Notes: generated by a model not told the origin, from the letters alone. A DNA stretch of 43,365 bases from an uncultured Ruminococcus sp. (GCA_947174365.1 CAMWIR010000007.1:1-43365); one strand, 5' to 3'; positions 1-8,254 are shown, counted from the stretch's first letter. Numbers and translations are program-made.

Positions 1-1
1 A

Positions 2-142
2 GTTAATATGGTGCCCGAGGTGTTCAACAAGGTGGCGGGGCTGTTTAAGAAAAAGGATGAGAAGTCCGAGGATGCTGCTGCCGGCGGAGACACGGACGAT
101 ATTGAGATACCTGCGGATATGTTTATCGGAGATGACAAGTAA
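2..142 (+). CDS. C-terminal end of a probable GerW/YtfJ-family sporulation protein (partial)
   Basis: The reading frame is open from the left window edge to TAA at 140-142, giving 46 residues. The visible tail has an amphipathic stretch (VPEVFNKVAGLFKKK) followed by an acidic, low-complexity end. This resembles the tail of YtfJ/GerW proteins, spore-associated proteins linked to germination in Bacillus, where a similar helix follows the conserved core. In many Clostridia a ytfJ-like gene lies just before a PBP5-type carboxypeptidase and an RluB-type pseudouridine synthase, both found in the next 4 kb here. The assignment rests on the tail and on gene order only; the conserved core is outside the window, so it could be another protein. 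Confidence 0.45.
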   Translation, partial: VNMVPEVFNKVAGLFKKKDEKSEDAAAGGDTDDIEIPADMFIGDDK

Positions 143-233
143 ATTGCCGACAAGGACGGTGCGCTTGTAAGTTTGCTTGGTGTGTTCGGACAGGGCGGCA
201 GAGTCGGTTTACGGCAACCTGGAGGTATCGGAA

Positions 234-686
234 ATGTCGGTAAGCTACAAAAACACGGTCACGGCGGAAAGTGCAAATCTTATACGGGCGGCCGTCGGAT
301 TCAGAAAAATTCACCCCGAACAGCTGAGGGCAAGTCTTGACGGAAGTGCCTTTATCACTGCGGCATACGACGGGGACATGGCTGTGGGCATGGCGCGTTT
401 GATATGGGACGGCGGTTCTGTGGCTTTGATACACGACATTATTGTTATGCCCGAATATCGGGGGCAGGGCATTGAAGCCGAAATGACAGGGCAAATTTTC
501 GAGTTTCTGCGCTCTAAGCTAAAGCCCGGCTTTGGGATTCAGGTGGATATAAGGGCATGGGGTGACTGTGCGGAATTATATGAAGGACTTGGGTTCCTGG
601 TTTCGACACCCGAGAGGCGGGGTGTGCCTATGCATATTTGCCTGACAGATCAAATTGAACTGACGGATAATATGTTCGGGCAATGA
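234..686 (+). CDS. GNAT-family N-acetyltransferase
   Basis: A 150-residue protein with the GNAT fold layout. An N-terminal segment is followed by the acetyl-CoA binding region at about residues 60-80 (HDIIVMPEYRGQGIEAEMT, matching the V-x-P-x-x-R-G-x-G-I pattern), then a C-terminal strand-helix (AELYEGLGF) typical of the family. Family knowledge: it transfers an acetyl group from acetyl-CoA to an amine; the substrate cannot be predicted. I chose ATG 234 because GGAGG at 221-225 lies 8 bases upstream; an in-frame longer form from 177 has no such site. It follows the GerW-like gene by about 90 bases and may be cotranscribed. The next gene is on the other strand. Confidence 0.85.
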   Translation: MSVSYKNTVTAESANLIRAAVGFRKIHPEQLRASLDGSAFITAAYDGDMAVGMARLIWDGGSVALIHDIIVMPEYRGQGIEAEMTGQIFEFLRSKLKPGFGIQVDIRAWGDCAELYEGLGFLVSTPERRGVPMHICLTDQIELTDNMFGQ

Positions 687-729
687 GACAAAGAAACATT
701 TTTTGAGAATGTGTTATTTTTGTGGTGCT

Positions 730-2001
730 TTATGCAAATAAGGCTTTGAGCTTATCTTTGACCGTGTCAATGATAAGTCGGAGCGGGTTTTGCTTTGGGG
801 GGAGTGCGCTTGATATGGGGATATCCTCTGCGGCAACCATAGGAATAGCAGCTATGGGAGTTTCGCCGTCATAGAGAGTTAATGTGCCGAGGGTCTCGCC
901 CGATTTTACGGGGGCGAAAAGCATGGGCGAGGCGGCTATTTTCCATGTGATATTTCTGTTGCAGTTTGCAATATCGGTGTATTCGGGGGGATATTCGGGG
1001 ACGAGGGTGACGGTATCGGAAATGCCCCCTGCGACGTTTGGAGTGTAGGTGAAGCCCCCTGCGAGGGGTTTGCGGCTTGTTAAGGAAAAGCCGTAGTCAA
1101 GCAGGAGGGTATGGTCGTTCCAGTCGTTGGGGGCGTTCAGGGTAACGCAGACAAGGCGCACGCCGTCACGTTCTGCGGCGCTGACAAGGCATCTGCCTGC
1201 TTCGTCGGTAAAGCCTGTTTTTACGCCGATACAGTCGGGGTACATTTTCAGCAGCTTATTGGTATTTGCGAGGGTGCGGTTATATGGCGGGTTGCCGAAG
1301 TCGAGGGAGATGGACGGCTCTCGGCAGATAGCGGCAAAATCGGGGTTTTGCAGGGCTTTGGAGGCAAGGAGAGCCATATCATATGCAGTGGAATAGTGGT
1401 CGTTATGGTGAAGCCCCGAGGGGGTAACGAAATGGGTGTTTGACAGTCCCATTTGGGCTGCACGTGCATTCATAAGGTCGGCGAATTTTTCCATGGTGCC
1501 CGAAATTTTTACGGCGGCGCAGTTGGCGGCATCGTTGCCCGAGGGCAGGAGCATTCCGATACAAAGATCTCGCTTGGTGACGATATCTCCTTGGACAAGC
1601 CCCATGGACGAGCCTTCGGTAAGGACGGCGGTGCTGTCAACGGTGAATTCGGTATCAAGGTCGCCGCTTTCGAGGGTGATGAGGGTGGTCATTATTTTGG
1701 TGGTGCTTGCCATGGGACGGCGTGTGTTTTCCTGCTTGCCCCAGAGGACACGTCCGCTGTCGGCTTCTATTACCACTGCGCTGAGGGCGGATACGTCGGC
1801 GGGGGCGGCTATGGCTGCGATTGCTTCGTTTGCCTGAAATGCTGTTGCCGTTTCGGTTTGTGAGGGGGATATTTTCTCTCCCTTTTCGGAAAATTCATCT
1901 TCGGCATATGCGCTGCATGGCAGGGCACAAGCAAGAGATACTGCCATGAGCAGTGAGGTTATTTTTTGGAGCGTTTTTTTTATTTGCGTTTTTAAGGGCA
2001 T
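730..2001 (-). CDS. D-alanyl-D-alanine carboxypeptidase, PBP5 family (peptidase S11)
   Basis: A secreted penicillin-binding protein that trims the terminal D-Ala from peptidoglycan stem peptides. All three S11 motifs are present. Counting from ATG 2001, the SxxK motif is Ser99-Thr-Thr-Lys102, SGN is at about 154-156 and KTG at about 261-263. The N-terminus is a signal peptide: basic residues, a hydrophobic stretch, then a cleavage-like AYA-ED. The C-terminal part matches the beta-rich PBP5 domain and ends in a weak amphipathic helix. Three starts are possible. ATG 2013 is only 2 bases from the GGAGG at 2016-2020, TTG 2007 has ideal 8-base spacing, and ATG 2001 has 14 bases. In Clostridia such genes near ytfJ and rluB are often sporulation-linked DacF/DacB-like enzymes. 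Confidence 0.93.
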   Translation of the reverse strand: MPLKTQIKKTLQKITSLLMAVSLACALPCSAYAEDEFSEKGEKISPSQTETATAFQANEAIAAIAAPADVSALSAVVIEADSGRVLWGKQENTRRPMASTTKIMTTLITLESGDLDTEFTVDSTAVLTEGSSMGLVQGDIVTKRDLCIGMLLPSGNDAANCAAVKISGTMEKFADLMNARAAQMGLSNTHFVTPSGLHHNDHYSTAYDMALLASKALQNPDFAAICREPSISLDFGNPPYNRTLANTNKLLKMYPDCIGVKTGFTDEAGRCLVSAAERDGVRLVCVTLNAPNDWNDHTLLLDYGFSLTSRKPLAGGFTYTPNVAGGISDTVTLVPEYPPEYTDIANCNRNITWKIAASPMLFAPVKSGETLGTLTLYDGETPIAAIPMVAAEDIPISSALPPKQNPLRLIIDTVKDKLKALFA

Positions 2002-2306
2002 TTTCAAATACATTACCTCCCGTGTTGGTATGGGATAATATATGCTTTTTTGAGGGGGATTAGAAGTGTTGGGGGGATTTTATAGGGAATTTAAGGTGAA
2101 AAATATTTTATTTTTGGGTGCTTTTGGGGGAGAATTTTTTTGAGTTTTTAAGCAAAATCTCATATGATTTTTAACTGAAAAATAATGATTTTGTGCTTGA
2201 GGTTTTGAGTGAAAATTTGTTGATCTTATATTATTTGGCTCTAAGGTAATATCATGAAAAAATTTGACAAAAAAGAATAACGGTAAAATTTAAGGAGCTT
2301 TTCGGC
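2002..2306. other. Intergenic region, mostly featureless
   Basis: About 300 bases between the divergent carboxypeptidase and orphan genes. It holds the GGAGG site of the carboxypeptidase (2016-2020, minus) and a weak plus-strand promoter candidate, TTGAGT near 2203 followed after 16 bases by TATATT. A TTGACA near 2262 has only 14 bases before TAAAAT, too short for a good promoter. Runs of G and T are frequent. I see no RNA gene, clear hairpin or riboswitch. Confidence 0.4.
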
Positions 2307-3149
2307 ATGAAAAAGAAATTGAACGAAAAATTGATCGATGAAAAGGCTGCTGATGTCGTTAAATATATTTCCAAAGAAGATTGCAGCGGCGAATCAAAGG
2401 ACTTGAACACGCCCTACAGAAAATGGGATATACTCGCAAATGAGCAAAGAATGTTTTACGATCATTTGGCACGTTCGGATAAATACGCCGAATTTATAAA
2501 GGCAAAGGAAAACTGCGCTTATGTAAAATATGCCACTTTTTTTCGGGGGTTGGGCGTCGTATCGCCTAGTAAATTTACAAAGCACATTATCGGCGGATAC
2601 AAAAGGGGACGGATAATTAAAAATAATGCCGATAAAAAATTTGTAAACAAAATATATTACGATCGTAATAATATGCCCGTTTGCATTGAATGCTTCTGCG
2701 GCTTTGATAAGAATGATCCCGGGGTCAAGATCCCGGTACATGAAACTTTTTTTACCGAGTATAACGGGTGTAGGTGGACGGTGAGTTATTTTACTGAAAG
2801 CAAGAAGATATTTAAGGACTTTGATTGCTATAAGATCGCAGAGAAGGACGGGCGTTTGCTGGGACTGTATGAGCTTGAATGCTCGGGAGAAACAGCTATA
2901 ATTTCATCGGAGGAATACGATTATTCGGATATTGATGATAAGGTAATATGGTGTACCTACAGCAATTATGTTGAGGGGCTTTCCGGCTCGTCAAAAGATA
3001 TTCCTCCCGGGTTTAAGCATTCGCCTATGGAAGAATGGAAATTTAAAATTTATCTTAATGAAAAGGGGAAATTTGCCAAATATGAAATGTACAAAAATAT
3101 TGAGGGATGTTTTAAATTTGTGCATGAAAAGATGTTGATAAAATCGTAA
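2307..3149 (+). CDS. Hypothetical protein, AT-rich orphan
   Basis: A 280-residue protein I do not recognise. It has no signal peptide and no clear membrane segment. It is rich in Lys, Asp, Tyr and Phe, with scattered Cys (CIECFCG near residue 128). The start ATG 2307 is supported by TAAGGAG at 2290-2296, about 10 bases upstream. Codon use is clearly more AT-rich (AAA, ATA, TAT) than in neighbouring rluB or the carboxypeptidase, which suggests a recently acquired or fast-evolving gene. It stands alone: the upstream gene is divergent and rluB starts about 170 bases downstream. Size and composition would fit an immunity-type or phage-derived accessory protein, but nothing in the sequence shows that. 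Confidence 0.75.
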   Translation: MKKKLNEKLIDEKAADVVKYISKEDCSGESKDLNTPYRKWDILANEQRMFYDHLARSDKYAEFIKAKENCAYVKYATFFRGLGVVSPSKFTKHIIGGYKRGRIIKNNADKKFVNKIYYDRNNMPVCIECFCGFDKNDPGVKIPVHETFFTEYNGCRWTVSYFTESKKIFKDFDCYKIAEKDGRLLGLYELECSGETAIISSEEYDYSDIDDKVIWCTYSNYVEGLSGSSKDIPPGFKHSPMEEWKFKIYLNEKGKFAKYEMYKNIEGCFKFVHEKMLIKS

Positions 3150-3322
3150 ATCAGGGGTGGGATTTTGGGGTAATGTAGTTGATTTTTATATAATATTCAA
3201 CGAAAAATCATATGTTAAAAAAACAAATTATATTATCATAAAAAACGGCAGTGAAATTTGATTACGGTGCATAAAAATGCTTCGGAAAATTCCTGCTCAT
3301 GAAAGTTGAGGAAATTAAAATT

Positions 3323-4054
3323 ATGGAGAAAATCAGATTGCAGAAAATTCTTTCGGAAAGCGGCTACTGCTCACGCAGAAAGGCCGAGGAGCTTATAAGC
3401 AAAGGGCTTGTGAGGGTCAACGGTCATGTTGCGGGGTTGGGCGACAAGGCTAATGACAAGGACGTTATCATGGTGGAGGGCGAGCGGCTGCGGTACAGCA
3501 AAAAGCGGCGGAAAATTTACATTATGCTCAACAAGCCCCGCGGGTATGTTACGACTATGTCGGACGAGCTGGACAGGCGTTGTGTGACGGAGCTGCTGAC
3601 GGGCGTTGATGAGAGGGTTTACCCTATAGGGCGGCTTGACCGCAATTCGGAGGGTCTGCTGCTGTTTACAAATGACGGGAAATTTGCCAATGATATTATG
3701 CACCCGAGCCGCCATGTGAGCAAAACTTACAGGGTTACCGTGCGGCAGACAGTGAGTGACGATCAGGTGGTACGTTTGACGGAGGGTGTGCTGCTGGACG
3801 GGAAGATGACGCTGCCTGCGACGGTCTCCATTGAGGCGGACGAGCCCGGGCGGAGCGTTATGCGGATAACGATAAGAGAGGGGAGAAACAGGCAGATACG
3901 CCGTATGTGCGAGGCTGTGGGGCTGGAGGTTGCGAGGCTGAGAAGGACTTCCATAGGGCCTGTGAAGCTGGGTATGCTAAAGCCCGGTGCCTGGCGTGAG
4001 CTTACTGCCGAGGAGGTAAGGGCGCTGCGGAATGCGGCGGGGGAAAGCAGGTGA
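3323..4054 (+). CDS. rluB: Ribosomal large-subunit pseudouridine synthase B (RsuA/RluB/E/F family)
   Basis: A 243-residue enzyme that isomerises uridine to pseudouridine in 23S rRNA. It has an N-terminal S4 RNA-binding domain (RLQKILSESGYCSRRKAEELI, about residues 4-24), then the catalytic domain. The signature GRLDRNSEGLLLFTNDG contains the catalytic Asp at about residue 106. The C-terminal motif EGRNRQIRRMCEAVGLEV is also characteristic of this family. I chose ATG 3323 because TTGAGGA at 3306-3312 lies about 10 bases upstream; the ATG at 3299 adds eight non-conserved residues. Its stop lies 4 bases before the start of the methyltransferase, so the two are probably one transcript. Exact target position (RluB versus RluE/F-like) cannot be fixed from sequence alone. 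Confidence 0.93.
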   Translation: MEKIRLQKILSESGYCSRRKAEELISKGLVRVNGHVAGLGDKANDKDVIMVEGERLRYSKKRRKIYIMLNKPRGYVTTMSDELDRRCVTELLTGVDERVYPIGRLDRNSEGLLLFTNDGKFANDIMHPSRHVSKTYRVTVRQTVSDDQVVRLTEGVLLDGKMTLPATVSIEADEPGRSVMRITIREGRNRQIRRMCEAVGLEVARLRRTSIGPVKLGMLKPGAWRELTAEEVRALRNAAGESR

Positions 4055-4058
4055 AAAC

Positions 4059-4730
4059 ATGACAGGGAAGCTGTTTATTAAGGCGGTATTAAAATTTGCG
4101 GCGGGGGTCGTTTTAATGGGGACGCTGATATTTTTACCGGCGGGGACGTTGGATTTTTTCGGTGGGCGGCTGCTTATGGGGATACTGTTTATTCCGATGT
4201 TTGTGGCGGGGATAGTTCTGATGTTCAAAAGTCCCGTGCTGTTGGAAAAGCGGCTTAATGCCAAAGAAGAACAGGCGGAGCAGGCTCTTGTGATAAAGCT
4301 TAGCGGGGTTATGTTTGCCGTGGGGTTTATTCTGGCGGGGCTTGATTTTCGCTTTGGGTGGACGGCTTTTCCGGAGTTTGTAACATGGGTGGGGGCTGCG
4401 CTTTTTTTGCTTGCTTACATTATTTATGCGGAAGTTTTGCGGGAGAATGCTTATCTTTCACGCACGGTTGAGGTTCAGGAAGATCAGAAGGTCATTGACA
4501 CGGGGTTGTACGGGATAGTTCGTCACCCTATGTATGGGGCAACGGTTATTTTGTTCCTTTCAATGCCGCTGGTTTTGGGTTCGCTGCCGTCTTTTGTGAT
4601 ATTTCTTGCGTATCCGTTTATTATTGCTAAAAGGATAGGAAATGAGGAAGAGGTTCTGGAAAAGGGACTGGCGGGATATGCAGAGTATAAGGAAAAAGTC
4701 AGGTACAGGCTGATCCCGTTTATATGGTGA
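4059..4730 (+). CDS. Membrane methyltransferase, isoprenylcysteine carboxyl methyltransferase (ICMT/PEMT) family
   Basis: A 223-residue integral membrane protein with about five hydrophobic segments. It carries the family signature G-L-Y-G-I-V-R-H-P-M-Y-G-A at about residues 152-164; the RHPxY core contributes to binding of S-adenosylmethionine and the acceptor in this fold. Bacterial members methylate unknown lipid or small-molecule acceptors; true protein prenylcysteine substrates are not expected in this organism. ATG 4059 is chosen because AGGTG at 4049-4053 sits 5 bases before it, and the longer in-frame start would overlap rluB. It is translated directly after rluB and followed by an intrinsic terminator near 4809. 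Confidence 0.88.
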   Translation: MTGKLFIKAVLKFAAGVVLMGTLIFLPAGTLDFFGGRLLMGILFIPMFVAGIVLMFKSPVLLEKRLNAKEEQAEQALVIKLSGVMFAVGFILAGLDFRFGWTAFPEFVTWVGAALFLLAYIIYAEVLRENAYLSRTVEVQEDQKVIDTGLYGIVRHPMYGATVILFLSMPLVLGSLPSFVIFLAYPFIIAKRIGNEEEVLEKGLAGYAEYKEKVRYRLIPFIW

Positions 4731-4808
4731 AAAAGGCTGCAAAAGGGAAAGTAATATTGACGAGCTTGATTTTAAGAAGTATATGTGGGATCAATTTTTT
4801 AAAGTCCG

Positions 4809-4845
4809 ACCGCTGCATATGGTCTGTGCAGCGGTTTTGTTTTTG
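4809..4845 (+). terminator. Intrinsic terminator after rluB/ICMT
   Basis: A perfect 9-bp stem (ACCGCTGCA at 4809-4817 with TGCAGCGGT at 4827-4835), a 9-base loop and then TTTTGTTTTT. It lies about 80 bases after the methyltransferase stop on the plus strand. Confidence 0.85.
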
Positions 4846-4907
4846 AAAAAATATTGTGTATAATTTGTTTGTCAAATGTTAAATTTTACGTTTTTGGAAA
4901 AAAGCTA

Positions 4908-4936
4908 TTGACATTTATTTATCAGATGATTATAAT
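4908..4936 (+). promoter_or_regulatory. Sigma-A type promoter of the tetR operon
   Basis: TTGACA at 4908-4913 and TATAAT at 4931-4936, separated by exactly 17 bases, a consensus vegetative promoter. It reads into the TetR gene starting at 5049. Confidence 0.85.
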
Positions 4937-4944
4937 TAAAACAG

Positions 4945-4958
4945 ATGTTGCAAAACAT
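4945..4958. promoter_or_regulatory. Possible TetR operator
   Basis: ATGTT-N4-AACAT, an imperfect dyad just downstream of the -10 element at the expected transcription start. A TetR repressor encoded as first gene of the operon would plausibly bind here. The dyad is short, so this is only suggestive. Confidence 0.35.
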
Positions 4959-5000
4959 ATGATTTAAATAAAAGCAGAGAAAAGCAGGCAATAAAAATTT

Positions 5001-5033
5001 CTTGCTTCTTGCCTCTTTATCTCCTGCCTCTTG
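5001..5033. repeat. Interspersed pyrimidine-rich repeat (TTGCCTC family), copy 1
   Basis: A run built from CTTGCTTC, TTGCCTC and CTGCCTCTTG units lies in the tetR 5-prime leader, ending just before the ribosome binding site AAGGTG. Similar units occur near 9601-9614 and 31583-31655. Confidence 0.6.
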
Positions 5034-5048
5034 TAAGGTGATGTGAAA

Positions 5049-5630
5049 ATGCCTCCTAAGGCTAAGTTTACTAAGGATGAGATTATTGAGGCTGCGCTGG
5101 CGATCGTTCGTGAAGAGGGCTTCGGGGCGCTTACGGCAAGGGCTTTGGGCGAAAGGCTGGGCAGCTCGGCAAGACCTATTTTTACGGTGTTCAAAAGTAT
5201 GGACGAGGTTTGCGAGGCTGTTATCGAGGCGGCTAAGGCTTTATACAAGGAATATGTTTTGCGGGGGCTGGAGAACACGCCTGCTTTTAAGGGTGTGGGC
5301 ACGCAGTACATTCTTTTTTCGATAAATGAACCGAAGCTTTTTCAGCTTTTATTTATGAAAGAGCACAGTGTTGTTCCGAGGCTGGGGACGGTGCTTCCCG
5401 AAATTGACGACAACTATGATGCGATACTTTTATCGGTAAAGGACGGGTATGGGTTATCCCTTGAAAAGGCTGAAAGACTGTACCGTCATCTTTGGATATA
5501 CACTCACGGGATTGCTGCTTTATGTGCGACAAAAATGTGCTGCTTTAGCGGGGAGGAGATCAGCGGTATGATGACGGAGGTTTTTGTCGGCTTGCTGAAA
5601 AATATAAAGAGTGAAGCGGATGAAAATTAA
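5049..5630 (+). CDS. TetR/AcrR-family transcriptional regulator with WHG-type C-terminal domain
   Basis: A 193-residue one-component repressor. The N-terminal helix-turn-helix occupies about residues 7-55 (DEIIEAALAIVREEGFGALTARALGERLG). The C-terminal ligand-binding half contains HLWIYTHGIAAL, which resembles the WHG domain of this family. ATG 5049 is preferred over GTG 5043: AAGGTG at 5035-5040 lies 8 bases upstream of the ATG. The gene is first in a four-gene operon with a membrane protein and an ABC transporter, whose start overlaps this stop. The likely role is ligand-responsive control of its own operon. The ligand is unknown; a hydrophobic or antibiotic-like compound would be usual for this gene combination. 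Confidence 0.92.
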   Translation: MPPKAKFTKDEIIEAALAIVREEGFGALTARALGERLGSSARPIFTVFKSMDEVCEAVIEAAKALYKEYVLRGLENTPAFKGVGTQYILFSINEPKLFQLLFMKEHSVVPRLGTVLPEIDDNYDAILLSVKDGYGLSLEKAERLYRHLWIYTHGIAALCATKMCCFSGEEISGMMTEVFVGLLKNIKSEADEN

Positions 5631-6309
5631 AGTGAAGAATAATGATATGAAGCAAGGGAAAACAAGCTGTTTGGATTTTTTATGGTATGCGTTATATGCT
5701 TTTGCGGGACTGGGGGCTGAGCTTGTTCTTGTGGGGGCGGTCGAGCCTGTACTGTTCGGAGGGGTGAGAGCAAATGATTACAGCACGGTGCAGAAAATCA
5801 TTCATCTGATAATAACCATTTTATGCTGGGGTGGCATAGCGTGGGTATTGATAAAGGGAGCCAAAAATAAGCTGGGGTTTGATGTGGTTGGCTGCTATGA
5901 GGTCAAAAGGGTAAATGTTATTTTAAGTATGGCGGCTGTTATTGTGTGTATCATACTGAATTTTTTTGACTGGAAAACCCTGAAAATAATCGGGGAATTT
6001 CAAAGCAAAGAACCGGTCGTTTTTATATTTCAATATATCTACTACTTTTTTGAAGTTGGCTTAGTTTTTCTGATCGTTGCTTTCGGGCAGAAATTTGCGG
6101 AAGAACTTCTGAAGAAGAAAAGCAGGATACCTTTCGGCGGCATGGTTTTATGCTGCACATGGGGAACTGTTCATATTCTGACAAAGGGCAGTATTTACAC
6201 GGGGCTTGGCGTGATGATGTTTGCGCTGATATACGGCGTTATATACATTTTGCTTGAACGGAATGCACGGCTTTCGTATATAGCTATGCTTTTGGCGTTT
6301 ATAATTTAA
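5620..6309 (+). CDS. Integral membrane protein, CPBP (Abi)-like, degenerate
   Basis: A 229-residue protein with about six to seven hydrophobic segments. Near residues 150-180 it has FAEELLKKKSRIPFGGMVLCCTWGTVHIL, which resembles CPBP glutamic intramembrane protease motifs: an EE pair followed by a helix with a conserved His. The other usual motif residues are not clear, so catalysis is uncertain. The start overlaps the end of tetR; ATG 5620 is the likeliest, with GTG 5611 and ATG 5647 as alternatives, none with a strong ribosome binding site, which suggests translational coupling. CPBP proteins often accompany peptide or bacteriocin self-immunity and ABC transporters, which fits the next two genes. 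Substrate and role are unknown. Confidence 0.65.
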   Translation: MKIKVKNNDMKQGKTSCLDFLWYALYAFAGLGAELVLVGAVEPVLFGGVRANDYSTVQKIIHLIITILCWGGIAWVLIKGAKNKLGFDVVGCYEVKRVNVILSMAAVIVCIILNFFDWKTLKIIGEFQSKEPVVFIFQYIYYFFEVGLVFLIVAFGQKFAEELLKKKSRIPFGGMVLCCTWGTVHILTKGSIYTGLGVMMFALIYGVIYILLERNARLSYIAMLLAFII

Positions 6310-6323
6310 AGGAGGCAATAATA

Positions 6324-7025
6324 ATGATCGAGGCAAGGGAAATTACAAAATTTTACGGGCAGGGTGAGAGCCGTTTTCAAGTGCTGAAAAATATCAGTCT
6401 TACAATTGAGGACGGCAGCTTTACGGTTATTTTAGGCACATCGGGTTCGGGAAAATCGACGCTTCTGAACACTATCTCCGCACTGGAGAGACCCGACGGG
6501 GGAAACATTTTTTACGACGGGGAGGACATTACGGCGCTTTCGGACAGTGAGCTGACGAGGCTGCGGAGGGACAGGATAGGGTTTATTTTTCAGCAGTATT
6601 ATCTGCTGCCGAATATGAACGTTATGCAGAATGTTAAAATGGGGGCTGACCTTGTGAAGCCTGCGGGGAACAAGGATTACAGGGAAATTATCGAGGCTGT
6701 GGGGCTGGGTGAAAAGCTGAAAAAATATCCGGGTGAGCTATCGGGAGGCGAGCAGCAGAGAGTTTCGGTGGCGAGGGCGCTGGCGAAAAAGCCGAAAATT
6801 TTATTTTTAGATGAGCCTACGGGTGCGCTGGACGAGGAAACGGGGCGGCAGGTTCTTGACTACATATGCGCTTTGCAGAATGAGTATGATTTCACTGTTG
6901 TTATGGTCACTCACAATCAGAACATTGCGGAAATGGCGGACACGGTCATTAAAATGAACAGCGGGAAAATTTCGGAAATTTATACGAATGATACCCGCAA
7001 AAATGCTTACGAGATAGGGTGGTGA
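6324..7025 (+). CDS. ABC transporter ATP-binding protein, MacB/LolD-type
   Basis: A 233-residue nucleotide-binding subunit. Walker A is GTSGSGKST (about residues 38-46), the Q-loop lies at about residue 90, the signature is LSGGEQQR (139-146), and Walker B ends with the catalytic Glu in LDEPTGALD (about 162-170). The LSGGEQQRVSVARAL form and the GALD motif are typical of the MacB/LolD/FtsE class, which partners FtsX-fold permeases acting mechanically on substrates outside the membrane rather than by classical transport. AAAGGAGG at about 6307-6314 gives a strong start. The following permease starts 4 bases after its stop, so the two form one transporter. Confidence 0.95.
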   Translation: MIEAREITKFYGQGESRFQVLKNISLTIEDGSFTVILGTSGSGKSTLLNTISALERPDGGNIFYDGEDITALSDSELTRLRRDRIGFIFQQYYLLPNMNVMQNVKMGADLVKPAGNKDYREIIEAVGLGEKLKKYPGELSGGEQQRVSVARALAKKPKILFLDEPTGALDEETGRQVLDYICALQNEYDFTVVMVTHNQNIAEMADTVIKMNSGKISEIYTNDTRKNAYEIGW

Positions 7026-7029
7026 CAAT

Positions 7030-8169
7030 ATGCTTATAGGGATAAGGGATATGGCAAAGCTTTTTGCAATAAGCGTTGTTTGCTGCTGTGCGGTTTTTGT
7101 ATGCGCGCTGTTTATGAATTACAACATTGACATCGGGGCGGTTAAGGACGAGATAACAACTCCCATGGGAATGGTAATATATGATGCTGTTGTGGCGACG
7201 GGAAAGGTCGTGGTCGGCGTTTCGGGAGGGTGTCTTGCTGCTACGACGGTGGTTCTGCTTATTTTTTATGTAAAAAATTATATTGACAGTCATGGGAAAG
7301 AGCTGGGGATTTTAAAGGCGCTGGGGTATTCGGATATGCGTGTGGCGGGGCATTTCTGGGTGTTCGGTATCAGCGTTTTTATCGGCACGGGGGTAGGTTA
7401 TGCCGGCGCTATGGGATATATGCCGAATTTTTACGAAGCACAGAACGGTGAGGGACTTTTCCCGGACATTGATCCCGAATTTCATTTGGGGCTTGCGTTT
7501 TGTATGATAGTTCTGCCGACGGTTTTCTTTATGCTGTTATCAGTTTTTTATGCGTTTTTCAAGCTGAAAAGTCCTGTGCTCGGTTTGCTTAAAGAATCCC
7601 GGAATGTTAAGATAAAGAAAGGCAAGTTTGATGATAAGGATCTGCCGTTTTTATCGGATCTTAAAAGGAATACTTTAAAAAGCAGAAAAAGTCTTGTGTT
7701 TTTTGTGGGATTTTCGGCGTTCTGCTTTTCGGCAATGACGCAGATGTCCATGTCTATGAATGAGCTTGCAAGCGATACTTTTTCATGGATGATAATTTCC
7801 ATAGGGCTTATTTTAGCGTTTATGACGCTGCTCATGTCCCTTACGAGCGTTGTAAAGGGGAACGGGAAAACTATTGCTATGATGAAGGTTTTCGGTTATT
7901 CTCGGAGGGAATGCAGCGGTTCGGTTCTTGACGGCTACCGTCCCGTTACATACATCGGATTTATTATCGGGACGGCGTATCAGTATTTTCTGCTAAAGAT
8001 AATGGTTGACATTGTTTTTGCGGATTATGAGGATATGCCCGATTACAGCTTTGATTTTAAGGCTTTGGCGATTTCTCTGGTGACATTTATTGCGGCGTAT
8101 GAAATTATTCTGTACATATTCGGGAGGAAGCTGGACAGACAGTCGGTCAAAAGTATTATGCTTGAATAA
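7030..8169 (+). CDS. FtsX-family ABC transporter permease, compact
   Basis: A 379-residue membrane protein with about seven or eight hydrophobic segments. It contains two copies of the FtsX-type coupling motif: ELGILKALGYSDM at about 90-102 and IAMMKVFGYSRRE at about 284-296. Full-length eight-helix FtsX permeases of Firmicutes are often 600-800 residues; this one has both membrane halves but lacks a large extracytoplasmic domain. It follows the ATPase directly and ends the TetR-regulated operon. Likely role: export of, or protection from, an amphipathic compound such as a peptide antibiotic, inferred from family and context. The substrate is not visible in the sequence. Confidence 0.85.
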   Translation: MLIGIRDMAKLFAISVVCCCAVFVCALFMNYNIDIGAVKDEITTPMGMVIYDAVVATGKVVVGVSGGCLAATTVVLLIFYVKNYIDSHGKELGILKALGYSDMRVAGHFWVFGISVFIGTGVGYAGAMGYMPNFYEAQNGEGLFPDIDPEFHLGLAFCMIVLPTVFFMLLSVFYAFFKLKSPVLGLLKESRNVKIKKGKFDDKDLPFLSDLKRNTLKSRKSLVFFVGFSAFCFSAMTQMSMSMNELASDTFSWMIISIGLILAFMTLLMSLTSVVKGNGKTIAMMKVFGYSRRECSGSVLDGYRPVTYIGFIIGTAYQYFLLKIMVDIVFADYEDMPDYSFDFKALAISLVTFIAAYEIILYIFGRKLDRQSVKSIMLE

Positions 8170-8173
8170 ATTT

Positions 8174-8215
8174 TTTTCGGGAGATCTGCGTGTGGCGGTC
8201 TCCCGAAAATTTTTT
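8174..8215 (+). terminator. Intrinsic terminator of the TetR-ABC operon
   Basis: An 11-bp stem (TTTTCGGGAGA at 8174-8184 with TCTCCCGAAAA at 8199-8209) followed by a T run. It lies immediately after the permease stop. Confidence 0.88.
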
Positions 8216-8225
8216 GCAATAAGGC

Positions 8226-8254
8226 TTGCAATATTGAGGAAAATATTGTATAAT
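8226..8254 (+). promoter_or_regulatory. Sigma-A promoter of ahcY
   Basis: TTGCAA at 8226-8231 and TATAAT at 8249-8254 with a 17-base spacer, directly between the upstream terminator and the hydrolase gene. I saw no structure resembling a SAH riboswitch in the short leader. Confidence 0.85.

Noticed and set aside
4731-4850. Short open frame after the membrane methyltransferase
   Set aside because: It overlaps the intrinsic terminator and has no ribosome binding site.
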